Below, in pieces: positions 34,058 to 45,405 of a stretch of DNA of 64,000 nucleotides. Position numbers and translations under genes: made by a program. The notes beneath the pieces are model-generated. The model saw only the letters and a list, made by a program, of their open reading frames with translations, was not told the DNA's origin and ran no database searches. Origin of the DNA: Eutreptiella sp. 'Long Island Sound 2002' (lineage: Eukaryota; Euglenozoa; Euglenophyceae; Eutreptiales; Eutreptiaceae); the NCBI GenBank assembly GCA_964036045.1, contig OZ038392.1, positions 42,766,978 to 42,830,977 of the forward strand. Reading direction: 5' to 3'. Each line of letters starts with the position of its first letter. Positions within the stretch are counted from its first letter, which is position 1.

Positions 34058-35970
34058 TGGATGACCGCAGGCGTGCGGGACGTGCGCATGCCCCTTCATC
34101 GGCTGCAGGTGTGCTCAGGCCTGCGGTTGAAGGAGATAGCGGCCACAGGGTAATGCAGCGAGCACCTGTAAAACATGTTGGTGGCAGTTGAGAGCGCTGG
34201 GGTGACAGGAGCTGGCGGTTTCGTAACGGTTGTAGGAAGGAAGCGGTTGGGGCGGGTCTAGTGGTTACTCCAGACCCCTCCCCCATTTTTTAAGAGCAGG
34301 CTTGGGTGTGCTTGCACTCTCTTGGGGTCGGTTGTGGCAGTAATGGTAGTCTCTCTGGTGTGTAGCAGCCAGCAGCCCTGCACAACAATCAGTGAATTGT
34401 TATCGCCATCTTCCCAGCGGGGGATCCATGGGACTTCTGGGCGTTTGTCGCGGCTTCGCCGTCAGTGCTCCCTCACCGGGAATCGAACCCCAACGTCCTG
34501 GACACGGCAAACTTTCTGACCACTTGGCCCAACCGCCTGCTCTCCGTTGTGGTTGCCCCCCCCCTCCCGGAAGTACCAACCGGCACACTTCCCCAGCCTT
34601 TGTGGCAACACCCACTCCCATTCCAATCGCAGGGGTGCACACAGGTCTGCACTGTTCCGGGATACAGCCGCTGCGACGGACGAGGGCAAAGAGATAGCAA
34701 TGAGCAAATGGCACAAACCACAGTCATGGATCAGGCGATCCCCCTATCCAGGGGTTCAATTGTTGGCTTAGCCCCTTGTAAAATCATTATTTTGTCCAAT
34801 AAACACATCCCCCAATGAGATTTTGGTCGCGACCCCCTAGATCTCCCCACTTGAAACCCACTTTTTTGACGGGGTGGGTGTGAAACGATGACCACTTTGC
34901 AAGTACTCAGATCGAGGGAAATCCTTACCATACCAAGGCGGCTCAACAACAGCCCCCGGTACAGAGTTCATGTGGTAGGCCGGCAACGTATGATCTTCGG
35001 ACACTTGATATTGCGTGTTGTGAAGCAAGGGCGACATTCAGTACCAGAGCAACACAGTTCACATTGCTTGGGCAGACATTCAAATGCACATTATGATGAG
35101 CCTTAGTGGCATGCATATTAGGGCATATCATTCGCACGGACCAGCTGCTCCAGCTGAGTCGCCCATATCGCCATCGACCGATGTGCCCTAATGCCAAGTG
35201 TGGCTTATTCTGGGGTACTGCTGTTAAGCAGCACACCACAGAGTACATGGGCAACACCATCAAAGCATCGTTTCGCAGCTTCGCACACTTGTTGTGAGAA
35301 CTTGTGGTCGCAGCGGCTTACCCTTGAGGAAGGTGGGGCCCATCTCATCGTTTCATTGTGTTGAGCAAATATAATAAAGGGTGTGCCTTGTCTTACGGCA
35401 CCAGCGCTGCACACTTGTTCACCTGTTGTGTGACCCCTTCACACGGGATTAGATTTCTTTGGTGACAGAAAACAATGACAACCCCGGCGCGGGCTTACTC
35501 AACCTCCCACGTGTTGACTTGGGGTGCACTGCACGCAACATGCTGGCTCCGTAAATTTCTATGGCGCCCGTGCCTTAAAAGTAACACCACCCTTGGGTGC
35601 AGTGCACTGTATGCAAGGGGCCGTGCTTAGTGTGCGTGCTGTCAACCTAGCCTGGCCGAAAAGGTTGAACCGGTCTACTCTAACGCGGTTAATCTTTGAG
35701 TCTCTAGCCCAGTGTAAAGAAAACTGTTCCCAGCAGAACTAAGAAACAAATTGTCTTTCTACAGTGGCGCCACCACAACATTTTATGGCTGTACTACCGT
35801 AAGCTGTCACAGTAATGCAGTAGTACAGTAGTACAGTAGAGCAAAAGGCACAAACACAAAACATACCCCAATTTCACTTTTTTTGTTGCCCCATGAAACA
35901 GTATCGGTACTGTGCAGCATGTGCTTGTGCTGGTCACCTTGTGTTTGCATGTGTCAGTAGCATGTGTTTG
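34058..35970. other. Downstream of kinase, no gene seen
   Basis: Apart from the tRNA-like segment there are short open frames on both strands (34943-35263 reverse, 34888-35106 forward) without recognised domains. A TAAAATCATTATTTTG...CCCCCAATGA block at 34777-34821 has a relative at 40082-40120. An AATAAA at 34799-34804 is too far from the kinase stop to assign. Confidence 0.45.
34466..34536 (-). tRNA. tRNA-derived segment (SINE head or pseudogene)
   Basis: On the reverse strand a GGGCCAAGTGGTCAG block resembles the RNA polymerase III A box, and GGTTCGATTCC about 35 bases downstream is a perfect B box. The spacing fits a tRNA, but the acceptor ends do not pair, the D stem has no complement, and the T stem has a mismatch. 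A working tRNA is therefore unlikely. A tRNA-headed SINE or a tRNA pseudogene is the best reading. Confidence 0.4.
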
Positions 35971-35972
35971 TA

Positions 35973-36884
35973 TTATGCGTGATTTGTTTGTATGATGCAG
36001 CATTTGTTTGTGTTTTGCAGGAGGCAAACTTGCGCTGTTTCAACGACGCTCATCCCAGCTATGATCCAAGAGACTCGGGGGGCGCCCGGACGATTTCTTT
36101 CAAGTTGGTATTCATATTTGCAGAGCCATCGCATCCGCCTGGTCGATGATGAGGAGGCGTACTCTTTCTGCTGGCAGCTTGTTTTTCTTGATGAGGTTGG
36201 CCAATGCAACCGTGGGTCTCCACAACGATTTGAGACCCCCGGGCATGCCACACGGCGTCGCCTGTCCAGCCGCCGACAAAGGCACTGCAGTGAAGGTGCT
36301 CAACTGCCATGGCGTTGGTTTTTATGACATTTTTGGTTTGAACCGCAAATTCACGGAACGAGGGCACTGAGGGGCCTGTATGGTCGTATCACCATTTTCA
36401 ACGCCGCGACCGTGAATATAAGGGTCATTCCTGTGCCATTTTCCCCGTGCACCAAGATGTCGAAACCCAAACGTCCCAACGGAATTGCTGCCAGATGGAT
36501 CAGCACATCCAGCGGACCATAGAGCTTTTCATTGTCAGACGCGAAGAGAACATCGTGGTCTCTTATTGGGAGCCTATTTTGGATAATGGCCGCCACTTGA
36601 GCGCCAGTCTGCAGTTGAAGGGAGCGTGTCAGCGTTGTTAGGCCAACCGACGCCGATTCAAGGCCAACCGACCGCAGTCGAACCGTACATTTTGTAATAG
36701 ATATCAGTACACCATCCGTGAAGGCCCAGCTGGCGCCAGTTGTGTGACCCCCCCGAAAATGCCCAATCCATTGCCACCAGGGATGTGGATAAGAATGGTG
36801 GGTGGGTAGGGGGGGAAGTTTTAGCATTTTGTCACTCAGTGACACAGTGGGAGTGACACAGTCACAGCCGACAGTCACAGTCAC
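35973..36884 (-). pseudogene. Decayed DEAD-box RNA helicase, DDX20/Gemin3-like
   Basis: The reverse strand reads through the helicase core in three frames. A likely acceptor (CTTCAACTGCAG, about 36612) precedes RDHDVLFASDN, then LAAIPLGRLGFDILV (the AIPLGR-x-G-x-D-x-IV block typical of DDX20). Motif I follows as GENGTGMT (about 36420-36445), with Met in place of the catalytic Lys. After a frame change, SFREFAVQ (motif Ia, PTREIAVQ) and FVGGW follow. After another, LANLIKKNKLPAERVRLLIIDQAD gives motif II as DQAD instead of DEAD. Motif Ib falls at the second frameshift. The loss of the Walker Lys and motif II Glu, plus the frame changes, indicate a pseudogene. The RecA-2 half is not visible. 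Confidence 0.6.
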
Positions 36885-36915
36885 AGTGACAGTGACAGTG
36901 ACAGTGACAGCGGTT
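36850..36915. repeat. (GTGACA)n short tandem repeat
   Basis: GTGACA/GTCACAG hexamers repeat about eight times with small changes. Confidence 0.8.
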
Positions 36916-38200
36916 TTGTCAAGGATTTGGGGTCTTTATTGGGGGGACCCGCTTTGTGTATTCTGTCGGTCAGTCACAGGCCAACATACCCCTTAACCCC
37001 CCCCCCCCCCTGCTCTCGACCCCTTCCCCAAACCTCTGTTAAACAAGTAGCCCCAGTCAAGGAAACAAACAAAAGTCAGTGAAACACAGGGGGCCACTGA
37101 CAGTCCCACTTGGAAATTTCAGTTTTTCATTTTTGACCATCCCTCTTCTTTGTGCAGCTTCCGTGAACCCCAAAACTTGCAGCCCAGTCGGCGGTGGAGA
37201 ATAGTGTTTGTCACTCTGGAGGAGGGGGGGGGGTCCAGGGGGGAGGGGGGCTTATCCACATCCCTAATTGCCACTGAGTCACCTTTGGTCAGCCTTTGTT
37301 GCCCTTTGTCACCCTCGGACGACGAACGTGACAAGCACATTGCAGCCCACCACGATTTTGTGTCAGGGGGGACTCTGGGGTGGCGGCGTTGCAGTGCAGG
37401 GACCCCCCTTTGAGGCTTTTGTTGAAGGCGGTCACTTTGGGGCTGAGGCATTGTCTGGTCGCACGCTGTTCTTCTTCAACAAGCGTGTCCCCATGCTGGG
37501 GCAAAGGGCTGCGGCAACTGTGCTGTGCGTTCGACCCGCCCCGTCGCGAAAACGGCCCAAAGTTTGAATGCATGTATTTGGTGCGGGGCGTGTCAGTTTC
37601 CGCGAGAGGTTGATTTTTTTTTTCGCGGTTCAGTGTGCCCTGTCTTCATTAATAGGGTTCAAGACTCGGATCGGCGCTTTGTCGAGATACTGATCTTCGG
37701 TAGTGTGGTTGATCAAGCCACATCGCTGGCGCTGTAATTTAGGCCCTGACCTGTAACTCCCGCCACAGCCATGCAGAACTCATGGGATGCTGACCCCTCA
37801 AGGCACAAGGTTGCAGAGCAACAAAAGTCAAAACACCGTTTCTGGGCTCTGATAACACAACCCTTGCTGAACAAAAGGACCCATGGGAGCAGCCGCGCAA
37901 AATGCTGCTGCACGGTTGCCGCAACAAGGTAGCAGAAGGCTTGTATTTTGCCCACAAGAGCCCACAAAAGCTCTGTAGCAGCACTAGGCTGTTGCCCTGT
38001 GACAGCAAAGAAGCTGCTGTGCTGTGGCAACACCGTGCCACTGCACTGTTGCGGCAAATAGCCTCAGCAGCATAGCGGCTATAGGCTGCTGCACTACACC
38101 AACAATCGGACTGGCAAATCTCTGCAGTTATGCTCCCCTGTAGTTCATTTCTGCAGCACACATTCTGTCGGGCGCCTCACACTTATTTCACTGTCCCTTC
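36916..38200. other. No firm gene
   Basis: Contains a C run at about 37000 and overlapping frames at 37150-37613 and 37713-38161 (reverse) that are Gly-, Ser- or Ala-rich and unassigned. The reverse frames at 37.7-38.1 kb reflect a CAGCAG/GCTGCTG-rich stretch. Confidence 0.4.
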
Positions 38201-38235
38201 AGTTTCTTTGTGCCCTGGATATTGATTAGGACCTG

Positions 38236-38487
38236 CCCAGAGAAATGCCTGAACCTGATTAGAGTGATGATGGGGAGAACGAGAAAAAGGATGAGGTGGT
38301 TGGTCTTAGTGACGGGGAAGAGGAAGTGGAGGACATGGCAAATGTGGTTGAAGCAATTGCCGGCCCTCAAGTTCTGGCATTGTGTGCTTCATGTTTTGTT
38401 GCTCTGCATGGTCTCTTGAAGGGGAGACCAACCCTGAGAACACAGACCTCTCTCCCAGTCTGCTTTGGCAGTTTCAACACCCATTGA
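38236..38487 (+). pseudogene. Acidic exon remnant with one stop
   Basis: From the ATG at about 38244 the frame reads MPEPD, then an in-frame TAG, then 75 codons: an acidic stretch (DDGENEKKDE, SDGEEEVEDM) followed by VEAIAGPQVLALCASCFVALHGLLK, a helical Cys-containing segment. The acidic leader plus hydrophobic helix resembles the N-terminal parts of some transposase-derived proteins, but the family is not recognised. The single stop and missing flanking exons suggest decay. Confidence 0.3.
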
Positions 38488-38769
38488 CCCCTTGCTCCTT
38501 TGTGAAGTTTGCTGCTTGATCTACACTTGCAGTGCGCAAGATGCACGGTGCGATCCAGCAACTTCGGGGAAGTCAGCAGGTCCAACCACATTGCAGGGCG
38601 ATCAGTAGTGCGAATGCCCCTTTCACGGCGTTTGTGTGGTGCAATGTACGGTGTGCAAGCGGTGCACTGGATTCTCTTTACATTCGTTACATACCCCCTA
38701 GCCCACCACTTACAGCCCCTCCGCCCCCTTGAGGTTCTCAGACATCTGGGGACCTAAAGTCCCCTCCCC

Positions 38770-39220
38770 CCCCCGTGTCGTTCCCCACCCCTTGTCGTTC
38801 CCCGGGGGGGGGGGGGGGGGGCGTCACTTGGTCAACCCAAAATTTTTCGTTGCGGCTCATTGTGTTGTTGTGTGGGTGGCTGTGTTGTGGGGCACTACCA
38901 CTTGCATCCCTTGCACTCATGGCAGGACATTATGCTCACTTTCGCTGAAATGGAACTTGACAACACAACCATATTTCCCCCTGGGACCAAGAAATTTTAC
39001 ACCGAGCCGGTCAAGGAGTAGGTCTCCGTACATTGGCAGCCCTTTGAACGCATCCTATGCTGAGTGCTTTCGTTTTATGCTGCAATTTCTGTGCCTGCAA
39101 ATGTGCATGTACGGTTGGGGTGTGGTCCCCCAGGGGGGGGTGGGGGACCGTCATTTGGTGACCATCCCCCAGGGGGTGGTGGGGGACCGTCTTCCCTGGG
39201 GTGGGGAACGACACGGGGGG
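38770..39220. mobile_element. Element with perfect 23-bp inverted ends
   Basis: Bases 38770-38792 (CCCCCCGTGTCGTTCCCC then ACCCC) are the exact reverse complement of 39198-39220. A second GTCGTTCCCC copy follows the left arm before a G run of about 17. The interior of about 400 bp has an open frame of unremarkable composition and two direct copies of a GGTGGGGGACCGTC block (39138-39190). This looks like a small non-autonomous DNA element or a foldback. Confidence 0.6.
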
Positions 39221-40544
39221 CCGAGGGTCCCTCAAATCCCAACGAAGAACATCTGACTGAAAAATATGTTTGCTGAAAATGCACGTAGCCCCGGGAAATC
39301 ACGATTTATTGCCATTTCGGGTGGTTTTCGGCTTGAAAAATTCCCCCGGCCGTGTCCCGCCGGGCGACTAAAATGGCCGCATCCTGTTCTCTGGGGCCCA
39401 AAACGTGCGGCTTTTTTGATGCCGCTATGAGTGAGAGCTCAGCAGGGCCCTCCTGTACTCAAAGCTTTGATACATATCACATGGGGTGTAGCAGAAGGCT
39501 TTGTCTTGGGCTCTACTTCTGACATATCTGTCATTTCTGATTGTGTGCTGATAACAAGACAAATTATGTGACCACTGTGAAATCCCTGTCTCCAAATCCC
39601 TTCCTACCTCGGCCACCTTCGGTTACGTGTATGCGGGTGGGTCAATGGATAGGCAAGACGGTGCAATTGATAAAAAGACATCAAGCATCTGCTCCCAGTC
39701 ATCAGCGGGGTTGCAAACCTTTCAAGGCAAACTGCTGACTCGGAAAATGTGAGCCTGGTTGAGTGTGCAGCCGATTGAATGTGGCTGAGTTGAGGTTGCT
39801 GTTAAGGCTGGGGATGCCTCGATTCCAGGGGCCATGGGTCTGGTCTGCGTTGCTCAGCAACGTATGCCCCCCCCCCCAAAAAAAAACACACACTAGACGA
39901 TGGCATTCGTCCACAGTCTTGTAAACCCGGGGTGCTGGGGCATTTTTGGGGGTTTGGTGATTTGGATATGCCACTTTGTTGTTGTTTTTTTGGGAAGTCG
40001 TTCCCTGATTGCCGCATTTGAAATTGGGGATTCCCAAGTTTTGGATACTCCAAAAGATGATGTCGGATGTCTAACCCCTGACAAAATTATTATTTTGGGA
40101 GAAAATTATCCCCCAATGAATTTTTTTTATTTTGATCCCTCGAACCCCCCCCCCCTTTTCCGGGTACCACTTTCTGGAAGGGGGGGGGGGGGGTCAAAAC
40201 TTGGTTGTCCCATAGCCGCCACTGTCAGTCAATTTGGACCACAGTCCCATATTGGGGATAGGGTGTTCTATACCCGCTCCAATGGCTTGCGATCTCCTGC
40301 CACAGTGGTTGGGACGGACTCCTCCACTTGGAATACTACCAAGATGGGTTGAGAGTGGTGAATCGGGAATGCAAGATGGAGTCCATCTCCTTTGCCATCC
40401 CAAATTCAGACTCGCCACTTGACAGCCCTCCATCTCTGCCGCCCAACACATAGTCAAGTTCCCCCCCCAAGGCCCCTGGTCCTTCACCTGCCACAAGAAC
40501 TGGCAAGGTCCCCCTCAAGGTCCCCTCCAGTCCAGTTTGGGTCG
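39221..40544. other. No gene seen
   Basis: Includes paired C and G runs at 40147-40192 that can fold around CCGGGTACC, and a CAAAATTATTATTTTGG block at 40082 related to 34777. The short open frames are probably spurious. Confidence 0.45.
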
Positions 40545-40995
40545 CTTCTAAGGGTGTTTCCAAGGGGCGTGCCTAGGGGCTCTTCGGGGGAACATAGTCT
40601 AAAAGTAGCGCGTAGTGTGTGCGCAGTGCAAGGATTCCCCCATGGAGGGACTCTTGGTCCGTTTTTGGGTGATCACTTGGTGACAATGGGTATAAATAAA
40701 GCCATGGGGAGCCATGTATTACCACCAAAAGCGCCATCTTGGGCCCATTACCAACATTTGGTTGGCCTGCAGGTGCCACTGTGTGACGATTTGGATCCCG
40801 GTCCCATTCCACTTTTTTCTTCCATTACCAATGATAGGGTGCAATATCCATCTTTCCACGATCGGGGCTCCACCAGTGAGGACTTAGCATGGATGGGCTA
40901 AAGAAATGCACCCCCTAGGGACCCTGGGGTCGTTGTTGGGTGATCCTTTGGTGACATGAGAATACGTATAAAGCCTTGGGGAGCCATGTAGCAGA
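40545..40995 (+). repeat. Dispersed repeat mosaic
   Basis: Bases 40545-40640 are a third copy of the GTTTCCAAGGGGCGTGCCTAGG...GCAGTGCAAGGATTCCCCC repeat. A unit with TTGGGTGATCACTTGGTGAC...AAAGCC.TGGGGAGCCATGTA occurs at 40665-40725 and again at 40931-40990. An inverted copy lies at 46195-46280. Confidence 0.65.
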
Positions 40996-41535
40996 GGGGG
41001 AGGGGGGTTGGGGTTTGGAGCTCCAAGGGACAGCAGTTTGATGGGCTCTGAAAGGAGACCATTGGTTCGCGTTTGAGGCCGAAATCCTCTCTGGTGCATG
41101 CACTTTGTGTGTGCACTATGTGGTTACTCCCTCTTGTGGTAAACAGCCAACCTTGCTAGTATTTTGCTCTATTCCTGAGAACAGAATTGTTTTTGTCGAT
41201 ATTGTTGCTAGTGTGTCTGTTTATTTAGCTTCCATGTACTGGCTGTAGGTTTCTAGTACACAATATGAGGACACGATCAAATCACCATCCAACTGCTGCT
41301 TCTCTGCAACGCATGTGTTTTGCGCCAGGTCTGTTGAGGGTAAATTTCAGATAAGCAAAAGGGAGCACATGGCACATGGTGCACCCACCATGTGGGCGTC
41401 TCCGTAGTCGTGGTGCTTATTGCCTGTCAAAAGGGTGAGCAATACCGCAAGCCATGTGTCTTGAGCTGTAGGTGGGATTGAAGTGCAAGTACGGAGGATT
41501 TCGGTCCTGACATCAAAAGATGCTCCAATACACGG

Positions 41536-41815
41536 GGGGGGGGGGGGGGCGACTCCGCGGGTCCTAGGACGCCAACTACCCCCCCACCCTAGGGGCCTTC
41601 GGCCAACAGTTACTTGCCAAAGGTGTCGCCCTTAGGCGTCCATGGGCGCCTAAGGCGCCCGATGCTACATGAACACCAAAGGTGCCCTAAGGAAAATTTT
41701 GTCCAATTTGCACCCCAACACTATCCTTAAACCCAACCTTGACTCTAACACCCACCCCCAACCCTCAGCCTACTCCTATCCCTACACCTAACCCTAATCA
41801 AGACTGAATATTGGG
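41536..41815 (+). repeat. Left part of dispersed element, C/T-rich tail
   Basis: After a G run, GACTCCGCGGGTCCTAGGAC, then GGCCTTCGGCCAACAGTTA, GGCGCC-rich DNA and a loose CCTAACCC-like tract lead into CCCTAATCAAGACTGAATAT. The same order of blocks occurs at 55105-55380. The CCTAA-rich tract is irregular, so it is not a telomere array. Confidence 0.65.
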
Positions 41816-43510
41816 ACCGAGCTGGTGGAGGAGGGAACATTAGCTATGACTGGTGAGGGACATCAAGAATGATTCACACATTGATGGCTCTTGACAAAGT
41901 GGAAGCAGCTTGCAAGTGAACCCCATCACCACGAGGCCCACTTTCAAGGCTTTTTGGACTTCTGAGGGGCCAAAATGCCCCAAAATGGGCTCAAAATGGG
42001 CTCATTTCACCCGTTTGTGCACCCCAAATGGTCTAGGATGAGGTTTGGAAAAATGCGTTTTTGACCCATTTTTGACCCATTTTTGGTCCCAAAACAGCCC
42101 ATTTTCAAGGCATTTTGGGATTATTGGTGCACCAAAATGGGCCACCACAAGCTCAAAACGGTCCAAAAACACTTGTTTCGGCGTCGCACATGGTCTAGGA
42201 TCATTTTTTGAGAAAAGTCATCTTTTTGCCCCTAGTGGACCCTGTTGACCCATTTGGGCACCCACCTGTTTGGGCTTGAGCTTGCAGCTTGCCGTAGCCT
42301 AGTGGGCCTAGGTATGGGGGTCTAGGCGTCTGTTTGGGCAATTATGAGGGGTGGAAACCACAAAAAGTGGGGGGTTGCGGGTGGAGTAGGTGCCCTCGGA
42401 ATCGCATTTTGAGCTATGTAGCCAAAGATATGGCCTATTCTTGGTTTGTGGCTGTCGGCATTTGGAGCTTCTGGGGGCCTTTTTGGGCCGTTTCCGGGAC
42501 ATATCATGGAGTTAGAGGGCCGTAAAGAGCTCGTGGACACGGGGAACTCAAGCCGCACGTGAAGTGTACCCACTGTTTCCCTTCGTTTGGCCGATTTGAA
42601 TGTGTTCCAGGGCTTTTTTGGCCCAAAAATGGCTGTTTTTGGCCCTAAACTGCAGCTTTTGAATGGGCTCATTTCACCCGTTTGTGCACCCCAAATGGTC
42701 TAGGATGAGGTTTGGAAAAATGCGTTTTTGACCCATTTTTGACCCATTTTTGGTCCCAAAACAGCCCATTTTCAAGGCATTTTGGGATTATTGGTGCACC
42801 AAAATGGGCCACCACAAGCTCAAAACGGTCCAAAAACACTTGTTTCGGCGTCGCACATGGTCTAGGATCATTTTTGAGAAAAGTCATCTTTTTGCCCCTA
42901 GTGGACCCTGTTGACCCATTTGGGCACCCACCTGTTTGGGCTTGAGCTTGCAGCTTGCCGCAGCCTAGTGGGCCTAGGTATGGGGGTCTAGGCGTCTGTT
43001 TGGGCAATTCTGAGGGGTGGAAACCACAAAAAGTGGGGGGTTGCGGGTGGAGTAGGTGCCCTCGGAATCGCATTTTGAGCCATGTAGCCAAAGATATGGC
43101 CTATTCTTGGTTTGTGGCTGTCGGCAGCCAATCTACACAAAATATGGAACCTCTGGGGGCCTTTTTGGGCCGTTTCCGGGACATATCATGGAGTTAGAGG
43201 GCTGCAAAGAGCTGGTTGACACGGGGAAGTCAAGCCGCACGTGAAGTGTACCCACCATTTCCCTTCGTTTGGCCGTTTTGAATGCGTTCCAGGGCTTTTT
43301 TGGCCCAAAAATGGCTGTTTTTGGCCCTAACCTGCAGTTTTTCAAACTGAGGTCCGCCACTTGCGAATCCCGTTCCCCGCCGCCACCGTTGAGTTTCTCG
43401 CTCAAACTTTGTGTGATTGTACTTCACACCCATAGGTATCATGCACCAAAATTTCAACCAAATCCAAAGCACCACGACGGAGTTCTGATTTTTACACATT
43501 TCGCGCGTGC

Positions 43511-43541
<31 letters not shown>

Positions 43542-43627
43542 GCTGCTGTTGCTGCTGCTAAACCTGGTAGGTCCACCCTAGACACTAAAAAGGGTTATAA
43601 AACCAAGAATGGTTCCACCAGCTCGGT
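41816..43627. mobile_element. Inverted-end element 1 with internal duplication
   Basis: It starts with ACCGAGCTGGTGG and ends with the exact reverse complement CCACCAGCTCGGT. A segment beginning CTCATTTCACCCGTTTGTGC is present twice, at 42001 and 42668, an offset of 667 bp with only local differences. Near the 3' end are a GCTTGCTTGCTGCT microsatellite (about 43508-43558) and a TTATAAAACCAAGA word. The open frames have no recognised domain and differ between copies, so the element is probably non-coding. Confidence 0.65.
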
Positions 43628-43653
43628 GACCCTAATCAAGACTGAATATTGGG

Positions 43654-44782
43654 ACCGAGCTGGTGGGGGAAGGAACATTGGATATGAATGGTGAGGGACA
43701 CCAATGAGTCACACATTGAAGGCCGTTGACAAAGTGGAATCGGCTTGCAAGTGATCCCCTTCACCACGAGGCCCACTTTCAAGGCTTTTGCGGACTTATG
43801 AGGGGCCAAAATGCCCCAAAATGGCCTCAAAATGGGCTCATTTCACCCGCTTGTGCACCCCAAATGGTGTGGGATGAGTTTTGGAAAAATGCGTTTTTGA
43901 CCCATTTTCGACCCATTTTTGGTCCCAAAACAGCGCATCTTCAAGGCATTTTGGGATTTTCGGAGGACCAAAATGGGCCACCACAAGCTCAAAACAGTCC
44001 AAAAACACTTGCTTTAGCATCACACATGGTCTAGGATCATTTTTGAGAAAAGTCATCTTTCTGCCCCATTGGACCATATTGACCCATTTGGGCACCCACC
44101 TATTTGGGCTTGAGCTTGCAGTTTGCCGCAGCCTAGTGGGCCTGGGTACCGGGGTTCTAGGCGTCCATTTGGGCAATTCTGAGGCGTGGAAACCACAAAA
44201 AGTGGGGGGTTGCGGGTGGACTAGGTGCCCTCGGAATCGCGTTTTCAGCCATGTAGCCAAAGATATGGCCTGCTCTTGGTTTGTGGCTGTTGCCCGCCAA
44301 TCTGCACAAAATTTGGGGCTTCTGGGGGCCTTTTTGGGCAGTTTCCGGGACATATGGTGGAGTTAGAGGGCCGCAAAGGGCTCGTTGACATGGGAAAGTC
44401 AAGCCGCACATGGAGTGTACCCACCGTTTCCCTTTGTTTGGCCGTTTTGAATGGGTTCTAGGGCTGTTTTGGCCCAAAAATGGCTGTTTTTGGCCCTAAA
44501 CTGTAGTTTTTGAAACTGAGGTCCGCCACTTGCGACACCCGTTCCCGGCCGCCACCGTTGAGTTTCTGGCTCATACTTTGTAGGGTTGTCCCTCACACCC
44601 ATAGGTATCATCCACCAAAATTTCAGCCGAATCCGAAGCACCACGACGGAATTCTGATTTTTCCCCATTTCGCGCGTGCTGCTGCTTGCTTGCTGCTTGC
44701 TGCTGCTTGCTGCTAAACCTGGTAGGTCCACCCTAGACCCTAAAAAGGGTTATAAAACCAAGACTGGTTCCACCAGCTCGGT
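43654..44782. mobile_element. Inverted-end element 2, single internal unit
   Basis: This has the same 13-bp ends as element 1, from which it is separated by a 26-base spacer (GACCCTAATCAAGACTGAAT then ATTGGG). It has one internal unit instead of two, with frequent point differences, plus the same TTGCTGCT microsatellite and TTATAAAACCAAGA near its right end. It is followed by CCCTAGCCCTGGCTC-type DNA and the C-rich tract before the gap. Confidence 0.65.
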
Positions 44783-44999
44783 GACCCTAGCCCTGGCTCT
44801 CACCCTAGGCTAGGGTCAGAGTGAGTGTTGGGGTCCAAAATGGAGAGCAATGATGTGGCAAAAGCAGCCATGAACGAAATTGGGGGGATCTTGTTCAGCC
44901 GAATCAACATGGCTGGCATGGCCAAACCAACTGGCTGCAAAGGTTAGGGTTAGGTTTATGGTGATGGTATGGTTAGAGGGAGGGCAAGGGGAGGTAAGT

Positions 45000-45205
45000 G
45001 GAGCCTATGCCCCCCCCCCCCCCCCAAACACCCCAAATCGCCCCACCTGGACCCCCCCCCCCCCACCACCACCCCAAATCGCCCCACTTGGAACCCCCCC
45101 CCCCCAACCGACCCTCCCGGAGCCCCCCCCCCCCCCCCCCGCCCCTCTTATACCCCCCCCCCCCCATTCGCCCTCCCTGAACCCCCCCTCAGATGCCCCC
45201 CCCTC
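45000..45205. repeat. C-rich low-complexity tract
   Basis: Repeated C runs separated by AAATCGCC-, CACCTGG- and CCCTCC-type words run up to the assembly gap and probably caused it. Confidence 0.85.
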
Positions 45206-45405
45206 NNNNNNNNNNNNNNNNNNNNNNNNNNNNNNNNNNNNNNNNNNNNNNNNNNNNNNNNNNNNNNNNNNNNNNNNNNNNNNNNNNNNNNNNNNNNNNN
45301 NNNNNNNNNNNNNNNNNNNNNNNNNNNNNNNNNNNNNNNNNNNNNNNNNNNNNNNNNNNNNNNNNNNNNNNNNNNNNNNNNNNNNNNNNNNNNNNNNNNN
45401 NNNNN
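45206..45405. other. Assembly gap (200 N)
   Basis: Exactly 200 Ns, a conventional size that need not reflect the true distance. Nothing can be inferred across it. Confidence 0.99.

Noticed and set aside
34466-34536. Functional tRNA gene
   Set aside because: The acceptor and D stems do not pair, and the T stem has a mismatch.
41690-41800. Possible telomeric repeat (CCCTAA-like)
   Set aside because: The CCTAACCC words are irregular, short and internal, and part of a dispersed element that also occurs at 55.3 kb.
42045-44366. Repeated frames of 67-171 codons within the inverted-end elements
   Set aside because: The same DNA read on both strands gives similar-length frames, with differing lengths between copies and no domain. 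The repeat unit is probably non-coding.
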